Assembly: GCA_039881145.1 (NCBI GenBank) | Contig: JAYKKI010000032.1 | Location: 10,293,001-10,357,000, forward strand | Direction: 5' to 3' | DNA from: Druceiella hillmani | Lineage: Eukaryota; Arthropoda; Insecta; Lepidoptera; Hepialidae | Length of the DNA stretch: 64,000 nt | Shown here: one piece after another, positions 36,000 to 48,024 of the stretch | Numbering within the stretch: position 1 is the first letter of the stretch | Layout: the number at the start of each line of letters is the position of its first letter | The notes under the pieces: generated by a model | Seen by the model: only the letters and a program-made list of their open reading frames with translations | Database searches by the model: none | Told to the model about the DNA's origin: nothing | Translations under genes and position numbers: made by a program

Positions 36000-36690
36000 A
36001 GGTTAATGCGGCATTTTTCGACAAAATTATAATGTAGTACTCTAGAGTGAGCGTTTCGTTTAATATAATGAAAAAACTTCATTAAAGGAAAATTTTACTT
36101 TAACAAGAAAATCATTAAAAAAGAATCACTTATCCAAAAATATTTTATGGAAACAATGCTTAATAACATTAACACAGTTGTAATTGACAACAGAATTATG
36201 TACTGTGAGTAAAAAAGAAACTTGAACGACCTTCATTCGAAAATATTATCAACTTGTGTATATATGAATAAATAATACTATTAGTATTATTTTCGAATAT
36301 TTAAGGTGACATTGCTGATAATGATCAAGTTAATATTGTTCTAAGTAATTACGTTAAACCTACTACATAAGTTCTTCTTACAGAGTAAATCACATTAGAC
36401 CTCAACATAATTGTGTGTTGTATAGAAAAAAAATTCAAAGTCGTTGGTTAGAAAATTAGGTCAAAATGGCCTAATTTTATATATAAAATATGTCTGCTTT
36501 CACACATTTAAAGTAATATTGTTTATATAATTCATGTTTATATCCTTCTAAATAATTAATTCGTACCTACCATGCTATTTCTTATTACAAAATATATCAA
36601 TTCAAACCTCCACTATCTATTTCTTATTTCATTTGTCAATTATAATTGGAAAAAGTAATTATTTATATTAGCTTGTCTTGACTTCAGTTA
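36000..36690. other. Copy-B segment without counterpart; no gene seen
   Basis: AT-rich sequence between the matched parts of block R. Copy 0 and copy A have different material in this position (copy 0 its 1.9-kb insertion). No frame, repeat or structured element stands out. Confidence 0.4.
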
Positions 36691-36694
36691 TTAT

Positions 36695-36835
36695 AAATAA
36701 CCAACCATTGGTTCGCGACTTTGCTAGAGGTACTCGACTGGATATAAATGTTCAATTAGCGACGTTGTGTTGGGAATGAAGATAATAGATCCGCCACAAT
36801 CCTTTTACGTTTGCTTAATTTGTACAAATGTATAT
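36695..36835. other. Conserved island c1, copy B
   Basis: Counterpart of 3640-3780 and 16245-16385. It shares ACCATTGGTTCGCG, the AGCGACGTTGTGTT stretch and ATAGATCCGCCACAATCC. Copies A and B are closer to each other here than to copy 0. Confidence 0.6.
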
Positions 36836-38734
36836 GCATTTATGCATATGAACAGATTACCATGCGAGGACAAATTTATATTATGATGATGAATTATTAT
36901 TCAGTTTATATCACGAAACAATATTAGAAAATTGATAACTAAGCGCTAAACGAAGAATTTTTGTGATTGATATGAAACATATCCATAAGAAAAATTGTAT
37001 TTTTATACAATTGTAGTAATTCTATTAACGGAAGAAGCGCTAGTTGAACAAATTTTCAAAACATGTATATTTCGTATCGTAAAACAAATATTTAAATAAT
37101 TACTTATGGATAATTCATTTAACATTTAACTGAAGGATAGGGCGTAAAATATCTTATCAGTTTGTGTGAATAAAAAGTGTTAACAGTTTTATCGAATCGA
37201 GTCAAAGATTTTTGAGTGAATTTTGGAACTTTTCTTACTTTTTCTTTTGCTGTTCAAAATATTTTAAACATAATTTTATAAATCAAAACGTTTAGCATAA
37301 GTCTATGGTCTGATTTTACAAGAACATAATAAATAAACAATTTTCCCAAGTTGTCTACAATATTTCCATATATTATTTTAATGTCGTTTTTGTGGTCCAA
37401 AACTTAATAAAAAGAATGCACTCAAACATTTTGGGAAAATATATATTTTCAACTGAAAGAGATTATTTATTATGTCCTTGAAGAATCAGACCATAGAATT
37501 ATGCTTAACGTTTTGATATATAAAATTGTATTCAAAATATTTTGAACAATAAAAGAAAAAGTAAGAAAAGTTCCACAAGTTCTTTTTGGAGCCAATTAGT
37601 TGAGATAATTATAAATGCATTAATGTTACAAGATTGTAATGAAACGTTGTATAATAAATTAAAACTCACAATAGAAGCGTTAACAATTCACAATACACGT
37701 AATAAATTAACCGTGAGTAATTATTACAAACAAAATTGCATAAAAGTTATTTATAGTCATACTCCCATGTTATCGGGAAAAACTGATACAGTTTAAATTA
37801 AAAAAAAATTTCGTTTTGAAAAAAACTGTCAACGAAAACAAGTTCAAAGACTAATCTGCGGCAAAAAATAATTTTAGTTATGAAACAATACCTTGTTATT
37901 AGCAACTCTAATATCACACTAAACGTTAATAAAGTAAATCGAAAAGAAGAGAAACAATTTGATAATACCTCTTATACACGACTATATGAAGCTGATAACA
38001 ACAAATGACAAATATATGTGTGTAAATGACACTGACATTTCAATAAGTATTGTCATTGGTTCAATATTAAAAAAAAATAAATTATATACTTGAAACAACG
38101 AGAGAAAAAACTCATGCAGCAATTTCTATTTCTCTTTTTAATTTTGTGTTTTATACGCTTTAAATATTTGATGCAACATAAGTCGCTTGACGAAAAATTT
38201 GAGAAGATTAACAGAAAAATAACGGTTGGGCCTTATAGTTTTGCTGTGAGTACACCGTGCTATTAAAACCGTATCATATTGACATTTTTAACTACTTCAT
38301 AAACAATTTAAACGCAAAAAAAAATTATTAAATATTTTTCAGCTATGACGCTAATCTCCCAAAATTAGATTCGCAAACGGTCGGTTTTTTTAAATTTTTT
38401 CAGTAGATTCAAGCCAATGCAGCAGAATGGATTAATTATTGCCAGGCCAATTGAACAAATACCATAGTTGAATCAAAAGTCTTTTTTTTTACCCAAGTCA
38501 CTACAGAATTTTAAAACAATATCAAAACTTAAGTGGAAGCAAAGTAACTACCCAAATATTACACCCATCTTAAGACAACCTAACAATAAAAATATGACCA
38601 TGAATTAAGAGAAAAAACTCTAGTAATTATCCTTGAATTATCTAATAGAATGTTCCTCGACCATAACCAAATTAAAATAAAGCGCTGCCTGACAAAAACG
38701 AAACTAATCCGCGACATGATGAAATTAAATTTAA

Positions 38735-39110
38735 AACGTTTAATAACAATCACATTTTCAATGGCAATCACGAAACCTATCTCCCGAGTAATTATTTTAT
38801 CCACATTATTAGCTTCCTCGATTAAGCTCCCTTTCTTTTAATTACGTGGCCGAAACTAGCTTCACCTGTTGGAAGCGTCGTTGTTTTTAACGTTTTCACT
38901 TCTTCCGATTTAAAGCTAGGTTGGATTAGTATCGATATAAAGTAAAAATGCAAATGGACTTTAGATATGCAGTAGTCATTAATACAACCATATGTTTTTG
39001 TGTCCTTAATAGGTTTTGAATTCGCCTTTGTGAATATTGGCTTTACATGTTTCGATTCTGATTCCGTTTCCTTTTCATAAAATTAAACTCTGCAAAATAT
39101 TTCATTATGG
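38735..39110. other. Conserved island c2, copy B
   Basis: Counterpart of 5265-5660 and 17080-17470. It keeps ATCTCCCGAGTAATTATTTT, a slightly altered TTAATTACGTGGCCGAAACT, and the terminal TTTCCTTTTCATAAAATTAA. The centre is shortened by a few bases relative to copy 0. Confidence 0.7.
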
Positions 39111-39551
39111 TGTTTATAAATAAACAAATATAGTAGTTTGAATAGGGCTCAAGAGATATATGAAGATCACTATACTTTATCAATTAGCCAAAGAAGAAAT
39201 GTTATATTCAAATGGACAGACGGACAAGCATGTTAGCTCGTACATCTGCCATTACAAGGGTTCCTTTTTTCCTTTTTTGGCAAAAAACCCTTAAGATTTT
39301 ATTAGTTTAAATGGTGATCACCATTTAGGATGATTATAATACATAGTATTATAGTTACAATGACATTTTAACACCCTTTTCAATATCCTACTTTGGAAAT
39401 CCTTCAATATATTCATGATTCCATTGATAATCCACATTTTATTTTCATCACTTATTTTTAACTTATTCTTTTTATATTTAACTTTTTGTCATTTCTTCCA
39501 TCCAATGATACCAATACATAAGTGTATTAATACACAATTAATTATAATGTT

Positions 39552-39766
39552 TCAATTTGTTTATTTATTGATTTATCTACTTCAGTGTGTGTAAATGATA
39601 CATATGACCAACATACTCCTACGAGAACAATCTCTTACAGCCAACCATAACACCAGTCCAGCCCCCTTCGACGAACGGCCGGAAATCGAACCCAGGTCCC
39701 GGCGGTGTGCCGCGTCGTCATTGGCCGTATGCCTTGTGATCAACCCAACACACCACGGCTACGACA
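39552..39766 (-). mobile_element. tRNA-derived SINE, near full-length (copy B)
   Basis: On the minus strand it starts near GTGGTGTGTTGGGTTGATCA, continues CAAGGCATACGG, and has a clear RNA polymerase III B-box-like GGGTTCGATTTCC (complement of 39681-39693). A shared body (GTTATGGTTGGCTGTAAGAG) and an A-rich tail (GATAAATCAATAAATAAAC) follow. Two further copies in the window share head and body. It replaces most of block T in copy B and abuts block W, so it may sit at a deletion breakpoint. Confidence 0.85.
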
Positions 39767-39990
39767 TTGCGTAACGATCATGTTGATAAATTACATAATA
39801 ATCATATTCATAAATATGGTTATAAATTTGTTACGTCAAATTATTAATATTTTTAAAAACTTGTGTGCATAACCCTTCAGCCTATGTAAAACACAATAAT
39901 GTACTTCTAATACTTATTGGTCCTTTTTTAAAGGAAAAATAAGTTACCTACTTTTCTTCTTGTTATATTTTTATCCCGTCAAAGATACGT

Positions 39991-39991
<1 letters not shown>

Positions 39992-40062
<71 letters not shown>

Positions 40063-40083
40063 TATATATATATATATATATGA
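39992..40083. repeat. (TA)n microsatellite with a (CA)n interruption
   Basis: About 90 bases of (TA)n broken by CACACACA. It gives false open frames on both strands. Confidence 0.97.
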
Positions 40084-40210
40084 TGATATTGAGGATCTCA
40101 GGTAAATTTCATATAAATACACCTGTGATAAAAAATTCACTTTCACTATACTTTTCATCATGTTCCCCTAACATCAACTTCAAAAAAAACCTTGAAGATT
40201 TATATACATA

Positions 40211-40219
40211 TACGCACAC

Positions 40220-40251
<32 letters not shown>

Positions 40252-40372
40252 CTGTGGGCGCGTGTGCGCGCTCGTGTGTGTATGGGGACACGCGCGCGCG
40301 TGTGTGTGTGTGGGCGCGCGCGCATGTGTATGTGTGTGGGCGTGTGCGCTCGCGTGTGTTTGCGTACGTGTA
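40211..40372. repeat. Alternating purine-pyrimidine tract, (TG)n/(CG)n, Z-DNA-prone
   Basis: About 160 bases of TGTG and CGCG runs (for example ACACGCGCGCGCGTGTGTGT at about 40288), with few breaks. It is by far the most GC- and CpG-rich tract in the window. Alternating CG/TG is the sequence type with the highest Z-DNA tendency. The five overlapping open frames here are a by-product. The (CG)-rich version is not seen in copy C. Confidence 0.9.
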
Positions 40373-41539
40373 AGCGATCTAAGGAAATTTATAGAAACTC
40401 TGTAAACTATATTTTTGCTCAATCCGTTGAAAACTTGGCATAAAAATAGTTTAGATCAAGATTTAGCTTAAACTCTTAAATTCACAATATCAAGGGGATA
40501 ATTTCAAAATGGCGGTGGTTCAAAATAAAAAAATGGCCAAATATCCATCTAATCCATCTAATATATGGATACACATATGCCACATCATTAAAAATGACTT
40601 TAAACATACTGCAACTGCTATTAAAAATTGTTTTTCGTTACTTATTAATTAATTAAAATTAATTCAATAATTATCCGTTCTTTCGTAGGGCGTAGAAAGG
40701 TAGGTCGACTGGTACAAAGTCGTATATCTGTTAATTAAGTTTCTAATAGAAATCAATTAGGAGAATTTCATTTTCTTTCACGGAATTTGTTTCACTAAGG
40801 AAATATATTCTTGGAAAGTTATATATTAAATATATTCACGGTGCAGGAATTATTTTTCCTTTACGTTATAAATTTTCTAGGCAATCAAAATATTACGAAA
40901 TGCACTTTTCTGATTAGCGATTGCTATCGAATTTTTTTGGCTATTTTAATTGTTTTTTAAATAAGGACACAGCGTCGTTAAAAACATCAAATTGATAACC
41001 CAAAACAAGAAAATAAACATGTAATTCTAATAAAATCTAAGTATTTTTTTAATAAATGGTTCTTAATTAAATAGATATCTCAAACAAAATATAGAATTAG
41101 ACCTAATTACAAGAAGAAGATATGGAATTTTTGATAATAATAATAATCTTTATATTCACATTACTGACTTTTTATTTAATAATTAACTGGTTAATTAATT
41201 CACTCATTTAAAATTATTTCAAATTCGTATTAAAGAACTTTAAATTTGTTTTCCAATAACTTTAGTTTCATTAACTCAACTTTTATCCTTCTCTATTTGA
41301 ATGAAATCTCAGTATTGTCCGGGCGGATGTAAGTTATTTACGGCGGGCACTGACGAAAAATGACGAGAGTAATTATATTCATTACTTTCACTTTTCTAAG
41401 TATTAAATAATTTTTCTCTAAAGTAATTTATAAAATTTAAAAGCAAAACTTTTAAAATGTTGTGTGATTTAGTAATTAATTATTATTTTTCCGAAAAGTT
41501 CAGATTGTATATAATTCAAATCTAAAAAGTTTAGATTCC

Positions 41540-41790
41540 CTGCTTTCAACTTTTTAAGTTTCAATTTAGTTCTTTAAGTTTTAAAATATCAAAAATCCTG
41601 AGTTTTTAACCTTCCATATTTTTGGCAGTGAATGCCTTTCAAACTCAGTAAAGTTCATAAAACTATGTATAAATTTCTAGCTCACTAATTAGACCGAAAT
41701 CTAGCTGTTAACTGTAAAGTAATTATGACTTCATTAACAATCTTACATTTATTTACAACTTAGGGAAAGCAAGACATTGAAACTATTTTT
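41540..41790. other. Conserved island c7, copy B
   Basis: Counterpart of 21520-21770. Single-base indels and substitutions are scattered evenly. AGCTCACTAATTAGACCGAA and ATGACTTCATTAACAATCTT are the best-kept parts. Confidence 0.65.
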
Positions 41791-42299
41791 TAATTAAACG
41801 CCCACACAGAAATACATTGTGATTATCATAACTTTACTTGGAGGCTGCAGACTTTCCCAACTAATTTCAGCGTAATAACAATTGCCAAAAACACGAAGAA
41901 AATACCATGCAAGTAAATAAACATTAATTAATAATATTGGTCTTTGGACTTACCGACTGTGATATATGGTCAATATAGGACCGTAATATACAAGGATAGT
42001 GGAATGGGTTAATATTACGTATGTTTTTGGTAAAATATAGTAAGGGTATTATAAGTTAAGGTATCCGACTAGTTGAAATATTTTTTTTATATTTCGATCT
42101 AGACATAGCATAATTCTACATATTATATTATCTATTTTAATTGTTTAATATTTAAACAATAGTTTTAAGTACAGTAAATTTACTAGTCACAACATTTTTG
42201 AAACATGTGTAGAAATTTGAAGGGAATGCCGAAGTTAAATTAACACATCGCAGTCAATTATAGCAACCGAATCCATCTTGCCTGTGGCGTCCTGTTGCG

Positions 42300-42362
42300 T
42301 TTTGCGTCCAGCAGTTAAGATTAAAAATTGCATGTTGCATCCAAGAGTTAACATTAAAAATT
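42300..42362. repeat. Imperfect local tandem duplication
   Basis: TTGCGTCCAGCAGTTAAGAT with TAAAAATTGC is followed by an altered copy, TTGCATCCAAGAGTTAACAT with TAAAAATTAT. Copy A has one version (near 22762-22790). Confidence 0.65.
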
Positions 42363-42900
42363 ATCACCACATTCTTGGGACAAAATTGTTAAAACTTTAA
42401 TTAATAATTTATAGCAATTTTATTTAAATTCTACCCATTATGGACCCAAAATATATGTCTAAGCCCTCAATTATATTTCGGCCATATACACATATACACA
42501 CGCATGTGTGTGTATATCACTTAATTTTTTTCTTAAAACGATAGCTATTGTCAAGCATTATTTAAAAATTTGTGAGAATTTTTGCAATTATAGATAATAA
42601 ATACATATTAGCATTTGTTTAAACATCGTTATAAAAATAAAACGCATTCTGTTTAATTAAACATATTAATTATTCACTCCTTTTCTTAAGACGAGGAGAA
42701 ATAATGAGAAAATCTGAATGTATTATTCAAATAGGCATAAAGAAAATCTGCAAATTATCTATTAAAACAAATAATGTTCGTGACATTTGAATTTAAAATT
42801 TTTTTGAAAATATAAATATAATTAAACTTTACTGCTAATAAAGAAAACATTGAATTATTTCGTGCCCAATCGTCCACGATTTAATTATTGTATTGTACTA

Positions 42901-43035
42901 AATGTTCGATTGATCACAAGGCGTACGGCTTTTGAGAGAACGGCGCACAGCGGGGATCCGGATTCAATTCCCGACCGCTCGTCGAACTGCTCGTTGAGCC
43001 GTGTATACATTAAGGTACATAAATAAATAAATAGA
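42901..43035 (+). mobile_element. tRNA-derived SINE, shorter copy (copy B, block U)
   Basis: GATTGATCACAAGGCGTACG, a B-box-like GGATTCAATTCCC (42960-42972), GACCGCTCGTCGAACTGC and an A-rich tail CATAAATAAATAAATAG. Copy A has no insertion at the matching place (about 23430), giving an empty site. The GTTATGGTTGGC body of the longer copies is missing. Confidence 0.8.
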
Positions 43036-43249
43036 TAATTTTGGATGTCACATAAACCTTTTTAAATAAGTTTATGTAAATAAAACAGTTGTGAGTATTA
43101 TACGTACGTATGTAGTGTAAATATTATTCAGAATTCATAGTTATGAAAAAAGTCACTTTATAATTCGATATTAAGAGCTTTCTTCGATTATTATATATTT
43201 AATTACAAAAACCTACCATAAAATAAGAAAAAAAAAATAGACTATATCT

Positions 43250-43295
43250 CATACACACACATACACACACACACGCACACACACAGACACACACG

Positions 43296-43370
<75 letters not shown>

Positions 43371-43371
43371 G
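43250..43371. repeat. (CA)n/(TA)n microsatellite
   Basis: (CA)n with CG and AG interruptions, then (TA)n. It is absent from the matching place in copy A (about 23720-23800). Confidence 0.97.
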
Positions 43372-43404
43372 AAGTTATCAAGTATACACCAAATTTAAAA
43401 ATTT

Positions 43405-43680
43405 TCATCGGTGATGGTTGCAGTACCTTATGCTATAAGCGGAGTGCCCGTTTGTATTTTCACAACTAATAAATAAGATGTCGTTATGTGTCAAAGTCAC
43501 TTAACGACCGGAAGCAGATGTGGCCAGAGCAGCGATATGGGAACATAAAGAAAACTGTGTCAACATCGCACATACATGTGTGCATACGTGAAGCTACGTA
43601 CTCATGTGGCCTCTACGTGATTAAGTGGAAATATGTTTTTTATTTTTTTACGAGGAAAAGAGTTTATTATATTTATTTGT
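43405..43680. other. Conserved island c8, copy B
   Basis: Counterpart of 24030-24300. The stretch CACTTAACGACCGGAAGCAG to GGAACATAAAGAAAACTGTG differs from A at one base. Similarity falls sharply after GATTAAGTGGAAAT. Confidence 0.7.
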
Positions 43681-44425
43681 ACAGTTCATTGTCTTTTCCA
43701 TCAAGGTGTGGCACTATTCCATTTTATACTTACGCTTTCCCTATCATTGTAAGATTCTAATTTGTAAAGAATATGACATTACTTATGGTCAATTTTTGTT
43801 CTACCGTTCTAACTTGCCATTTGTGTAATTAAAACACATCCCATACTCCTTTGCAGCTGAAGTTCTTTCTGGTAGCAGGTAAATTTATCATTAATATGTT
43901 ATATTTTTACAACCAAAGATTGAGTCATTATGGCAGAAAATTAAGTTACCAAGGTTTTATTTAAGAACTTAAGTATAGTCATGCGCCATCGTCAATAAGT
44001 TAAATTAGGGTTTGAAACCATTAAACACTATTGTGGTATAGCATAGTTGCAAGGCAGATTTTTCTTCACATGTTTTCGGAGATTTAAACCAGTGTTTCTA
44101 TGGCAACGCATTACATGTCAACAACCGTCTGCTGCTGTTGCTCTTTTTAAAGCATAAAAGCAAAGAAAATAATTTTTATTCAACAGACAGGAAATATCAT
44201 TAATACACACGACTCCAATAAATGATTTTTTTCCGTTTGTCGAAATGTACATTAATACAATTCGAACGAAATCCTAGATCTAATTGCATATATTGTATAC
44301 TACAGAAACATATCGCATTTCGATAACAATTGGTGTTCCAGTCACGATGTTGTTTTTAGTAATTTTTTTTATAAAGCATTTTTTGATTTATTTTTTTGCA
44401 CCGAAATTGACTGATAAATATTTCA

Positions 44426-44489
44426 GTTTTAGAATAATTATTTATTATTTATTTAGTGACTAATAAATAATCAATTATTATTCTAAAAC
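44426..44489. repeat. 64-base palindrome, about 30-bp imperfect arms
   Basis: GTTTTAGAATAATTATTTAT at the left pairs with AATTATTATTCTAAAAC at the right. It lies inside an approximately 150-base segment absent from copy A (near 25000-25060), so it may be a small palindromic insertion. Confidence 0.75.
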
Positions 44490-45079
44490 TATTATTGTTA
44501 AGTGAAGTTATGAGAGTGGGCCATCAGTTTCTTTAATGAATATTAATATTGAACATATGTGTATGGGCAAAATAGTGAAATGGGATTTATTATAATATGT
44601 TCAGATGCATCCCAACCATTGTCGATTTTTATGTTGCCTATCACTTCTATTTGTCTATATTTTAAGGACCATCTATTGACAAGTACTTAAAATATAAACA
44701 AATAGGAATCAGTACAACATTTTATTTAGTTTTTTTAAGATAATAAAATAATAACTTTCTGATATTTACAATAATTTTCATAAAATTATATAAACAATTT
44801 GTGAGCAACTTATATTGAAATATTACTATAAATCCTATTTTACAATCCACTGTATATTGATTGTGATATAATGCGCTATACATCTTCCCATTTATATTTA
44901 TGCAGGCTACGTTAGCTTAACGTGGTGAACATCAGGTATAAATTAAAAAAAATTGTCGAAATCAACAGTGAACGAAAATTATTTAAATAAATTGACGCAA
45001 TGAAGCGTTGAAAGCAGTGATCGCTTTATTACTGATTCAAAAAAAGGAAAACAATAAGCCCAAAATCCAACTCAGTTGC

Positions 45080-45325
45080 TAACCACCCTACCGTGCTTCC
45101 ACACGGTTTAAAAATAAAACGCATGCACAGGGCCACGACTCTAAACGATTTCCGCGAGCCTGTAATTGATACCGGATAGCTCCCGTGAACTCAGGCTAGC
45201 GAGACGAGGTCTACTTAATGTAATGGATGCGGCCCGAGGCCCCGATCCGTTCGATGGCGCTTTCTCGGCGAGGCCATCAATCAATCGATCGATTCGTATG
45301 TTGAGGTGCTGAGGATACGTGAGCA
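45080..45325. other. Conserved island c9, copy B
   Basis: Counterpart of 25565-25810, ending ACGTGAGC. A 61-codon minus-strand frame (45141-45326) is open here but not in A, because of indels. The island is followed by a segment (45326-45480) with no match in A, which contains the GGCAGAGACAGGCGGGCGCTC patch. Confidence 0.7.
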
Positions 45326-46104
45326 TACGATCAGAGGCAGAGACAGGCGGGCGCTCTGAACATAATGATGTTGAATTAAGATTTAAATAGGGCTCCTCTT
45401 TACGATGCTCATCCTTGGTTATTTACTACGACATACTCTATTTCCATCAAAGCATGTTAACATAGACTTCAAAAATAGTAAAATGTTCCTTTAACTATGG
45501 CTTAATTGCTTTGCAGGACTTTTCATATTACTAATAATTATATTTAAAATATGGTTTTCCAGCATTGCCTGCATACTTAAAAATACACATTATTCAACAG
45601 TAAAATAAAAGGAACCACATCAGGTCAGAAAACCGTGCATATTTTAAAGTCTATGCGATACAGTCAATAGTAGTTTATGCAATAGGTTTAGTATTACTGC
45701 AATAGACGTAGATGTAAAATTCTCAGATACACAACTCGTTTTACAGGTATTTAACGACACTAAAATTTTATTTTGATACCGCTAGTCGAACGAAACAAAT
45801 TTCAAATTAATATGTTGAATATGACCTCGAATAATACTAGTATTATTTAACTAAAGAGACTCAAACAAAAAAAAAATTGTCTTATATTTTTCCAACAAAA
45901 CAAAAATTTTTCTATTTGGGTATCCTGTTTAATTTAGTAATAAGTCATAGCATATTATATTACAGCCAATATAGTGTGCAGATAGATTGTAAAATAGGAC
46001 TAAAATATTACTTAACCGGCTAACTGTGTGAAACAGGCTACGTGTAATTAATATCTATTAAATTTACGACGAACAACCAAGTGAAACTATAAAAGTTCGT
46101 TTTT

Positions 46105-46142
46105 TTTCATTTTAGGGGACGGAACCCTAAAATGAAAAAGAC
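46105..46142. repeat. Hairpin from the end of repeat X (copy B)
   Basis: TTTCATTTTAGGG, loop GACGGA, then ACCCTAAAATGAAA forms a perfect 13-14-bp stem. It is the right end of the element seen in full at 26490-27050. In A the second arm reads ACCTAAAAGGAAAA and the stem is imperfect. Confidence 0.75.
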
Positions 46143-47049
46143 TTGTGCCTTTATTCTGTTTCGAGTCGAAGTATTAATTATTGAATGTAATGTAACAGGT
46201 CATTATGTAATTTTTCCATTTAAGGAAAAAAGGTCTCTCATATACAAAAGGGCTCATACTGTAGTGACAATAATAAAAAAACATCCAGAATATTAGTGTA
46301 TATTTTTAAAAAAACTATAAAACTTTCTTTATTTTTAGGGTAAATTGCTAAATACGAATGTTTTTTCTGTTTTTCATGAGGTGATGTAATTTCTTCTTGT
46401 GTTTTAAAATGTTTTGTCAAATTTTTTGCTTGTACATCGCATCATTTTTTAGGCTCAATCATCGAATTTAAATTTCTTGAATACTTATTCCTATAATAGT
46501 GACATAAATAAACAATCTAGAAAATAAAAGAATTTCAATATAATTATTTTCTGGAAGGAAAGTTATCCAGGATGAGAATGAAAGCCAGAAATGATCCAGG
46601 TTATGACGTAATCGGATAAATAAATTTCAACGTATCTTGAAAATGTATCAATTGCGATGTTAATTTAACACACTTGAAATAACATTGAATTGGTAATTAA
46701 AGTGGAAGGAACCATATTCTCTAGTTTATCGAAATCGATAAAATGGCTAAAAAGCAATAGACTTATTTGATCTTCCCCTAATATCTATGTAAACCTAAAA
46801 GACTTAGTGAATGCAGATGCGATGTAATTGTTTTTATGCTCTTATAGCTTAACCACTACTTAACGAATTAAAGAATTACAGAAGTTATCATATGTGCTGT
46901 CTACTCAATTTCATCTCGTTATTTGAACAAAAACATATTTTTTACGGAAAATGAAATAAAATTTAAGTCTTGAGGAGTTCCTTCAAATGTTTTCATGTAC
47001 TTGACATTCATGGATAAAAAATGTTTCTTTATATCTCTTCTACCATAAA

Positions 47050-47170
47050 ATCTTTTAGGCTTATACGTAAAGAGTGTCGGATATTACCTTATTTTCACAA
47101 CCTTGGAAATCCCAGCGATATATTTATCAATCAATAGTTTCGTGTTTCGCTCATATTTAAAGCGTACGAA
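47050..47170. other. Conserved island c10, copy B
   Basis: Counterpart of 28440-28560, with CCTTGGAAATCCCAGCGATA and TATTTATCAATCAATAGTTT. Beyond 47170 the copies differ because A carries a palindrome that B lacks. Confidence 0.45.
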
Positions 47171-47654
47171 AGTAATATTTTCGGATTTAATATTATTAAT
47201 ATAAAGTTTTATTAATATCAAATATAGAACGACGTAGTAAATTCGCTACACTTTTCACTTAAAAATGAATTGTCACTTTCAACTTTAAATACATTGCCGT
47301 ACGTATTTAACTCGAAAAAGATGGTATCAAAAATTATTATAATTCAAACATTAATTTTCATTCTATTTTTATAAGATTTCCGAAAACTAACAACCTGACT
47401 TATAATATTAATTAAGAGGTAAACTCGTCAAACCGATTAAAAACATTTTAAGAAGTATTTATTCCAGCTATCTACGAAAATTTGCAGCAACTTCACATTT
47501 TCATAATGTCAAATATAGTTTTCCTTAATCGTAAACAAAACAATAGTTAATAACAAACTATTCTAAATATAAAAAATAAAAATTTATGTAAGGATTTTGT
47601 AATGGATACACTCCAAGATCTCCGAACAAATATATTTAAGATATTTTCAAGTTT

Positions 47655-47770
47655 CGACGTCGATAGTTTTTAAAAAGTAACGGCTGTGACCAAAAGCTTG
47701 ATGATACGGGATTGGTCTCATAAAACATATGTTTTTTCCCTTTTCAGACAGAGAACTATAAAAATGGCAT
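47655..47770 (-). repeat. Dispersed repeat X, fragment (copy B, block U)
   Basis: Counterpart of 29195-29320: GTTTCGACGTCGATAG, ACGGCTGTGACC, CCCTTTTCAGACAGAGAACT. Both copies have an unusual TAAAACATATGTTTTTT before the right end. Confidence 0.55.
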
Positions 47771-47910
47771 ATAAAAAAAAAGATTTATAAGAAGAAATTT
47801 TAAATAAAATCTAAACTGGTTTACTGATGTTTTTTAAAAAAATGGAAAATAAATGCTTTTCTGAAATATTGAACCTAATATAATAAATTTTATTAATTTC
47901 ATATAATTTC

Positions 47911-48024
47911 AAATATTGAATTAATATCCCACCTGAAGATGTTGTAATACAACGAAACCTAGGTCGTGGTAATGAAATTAAAGATAGTAGAAATAATACT
48001 ACATCACGTAGTTTCATTTAATTG
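47911..48024 (+). mobile_element. 114-bp hammerhead-motif element with 12-bp target duplication, copy B
   Basis: The element is flanked by perfect 12-bp direct repeats TCATATAATTTC (47899-47910 and 48025-48036). Copy A has no insertion at the matching place (about 29420-29470). Its length equals that of the copy at 13426-13539. It has no coding capacity. The sequence ends ACGTAGTTTCATTTAATTG. The head carries the ribozyme-like motif. Motifs of this kind are known from Penelope-like elements and small retrozyme-like repeats in animals (family knowledge). Confidence 0.9.
47928..47970 (+). ncRNA. Type-I hammerhead ribozyme-like motif (intact core, copy B element)
   Basis: Stem I CCAC (47929-47932) pairs with GTGG (47966-47969). 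The core CTGAAGA is at 47933-47939. Stem II is GTTGT-AAT-ACAAC (47941-47953), then GAAA (47954-47957). Stem III is a short ACC-TA-GGT, with C at 47965 as the cleavage-site base. All invariant core bases are present. One extra T (47940) sits between the core and stem II, and stems I and III are short, so activity is uncertain. Confidence 0.65.

Larger units (their letters stand above)
39780..41190. repeat. Block W, copy B
   Basis: Matches 62630-63560 in C. Anchors are ACCCTTCAGCCTATGTAAAA, CAAAATGGCGGTGGTTCAAA (here about 40505), and GTAGGGCGTAGAAAGGTAGG with CTGTTAATTAAGTTTCTAAT (40686-40750). It contains two microsatellite blocks. Copy A lacks W. No gene is seen. Confidence 0.7.

Noticed and set aside
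39660..39770. Possible tRNA gene (B-box-like sequence)
   Set aside because: Only the A/B-box-like head is present, there is no cloverleaf with proper arms, and three copies share a non-tRNA body and an A-rich tail. It is a SINE.
40109..40443. Five frames over the TG/CG tract (Val-Cys, Thr-His repeats)
   Set aside because: Microsatellite artefact; alternating TG/CG rarely forms stops. The frames at 61462-61758 are rejected for the same reason.
45141..45326. 61-codon minus-strand frame in island c9
   Set aside because: The corresponding sequence in copy A has frame-shifting indels, so the DNA rather than the peptide is conserved.
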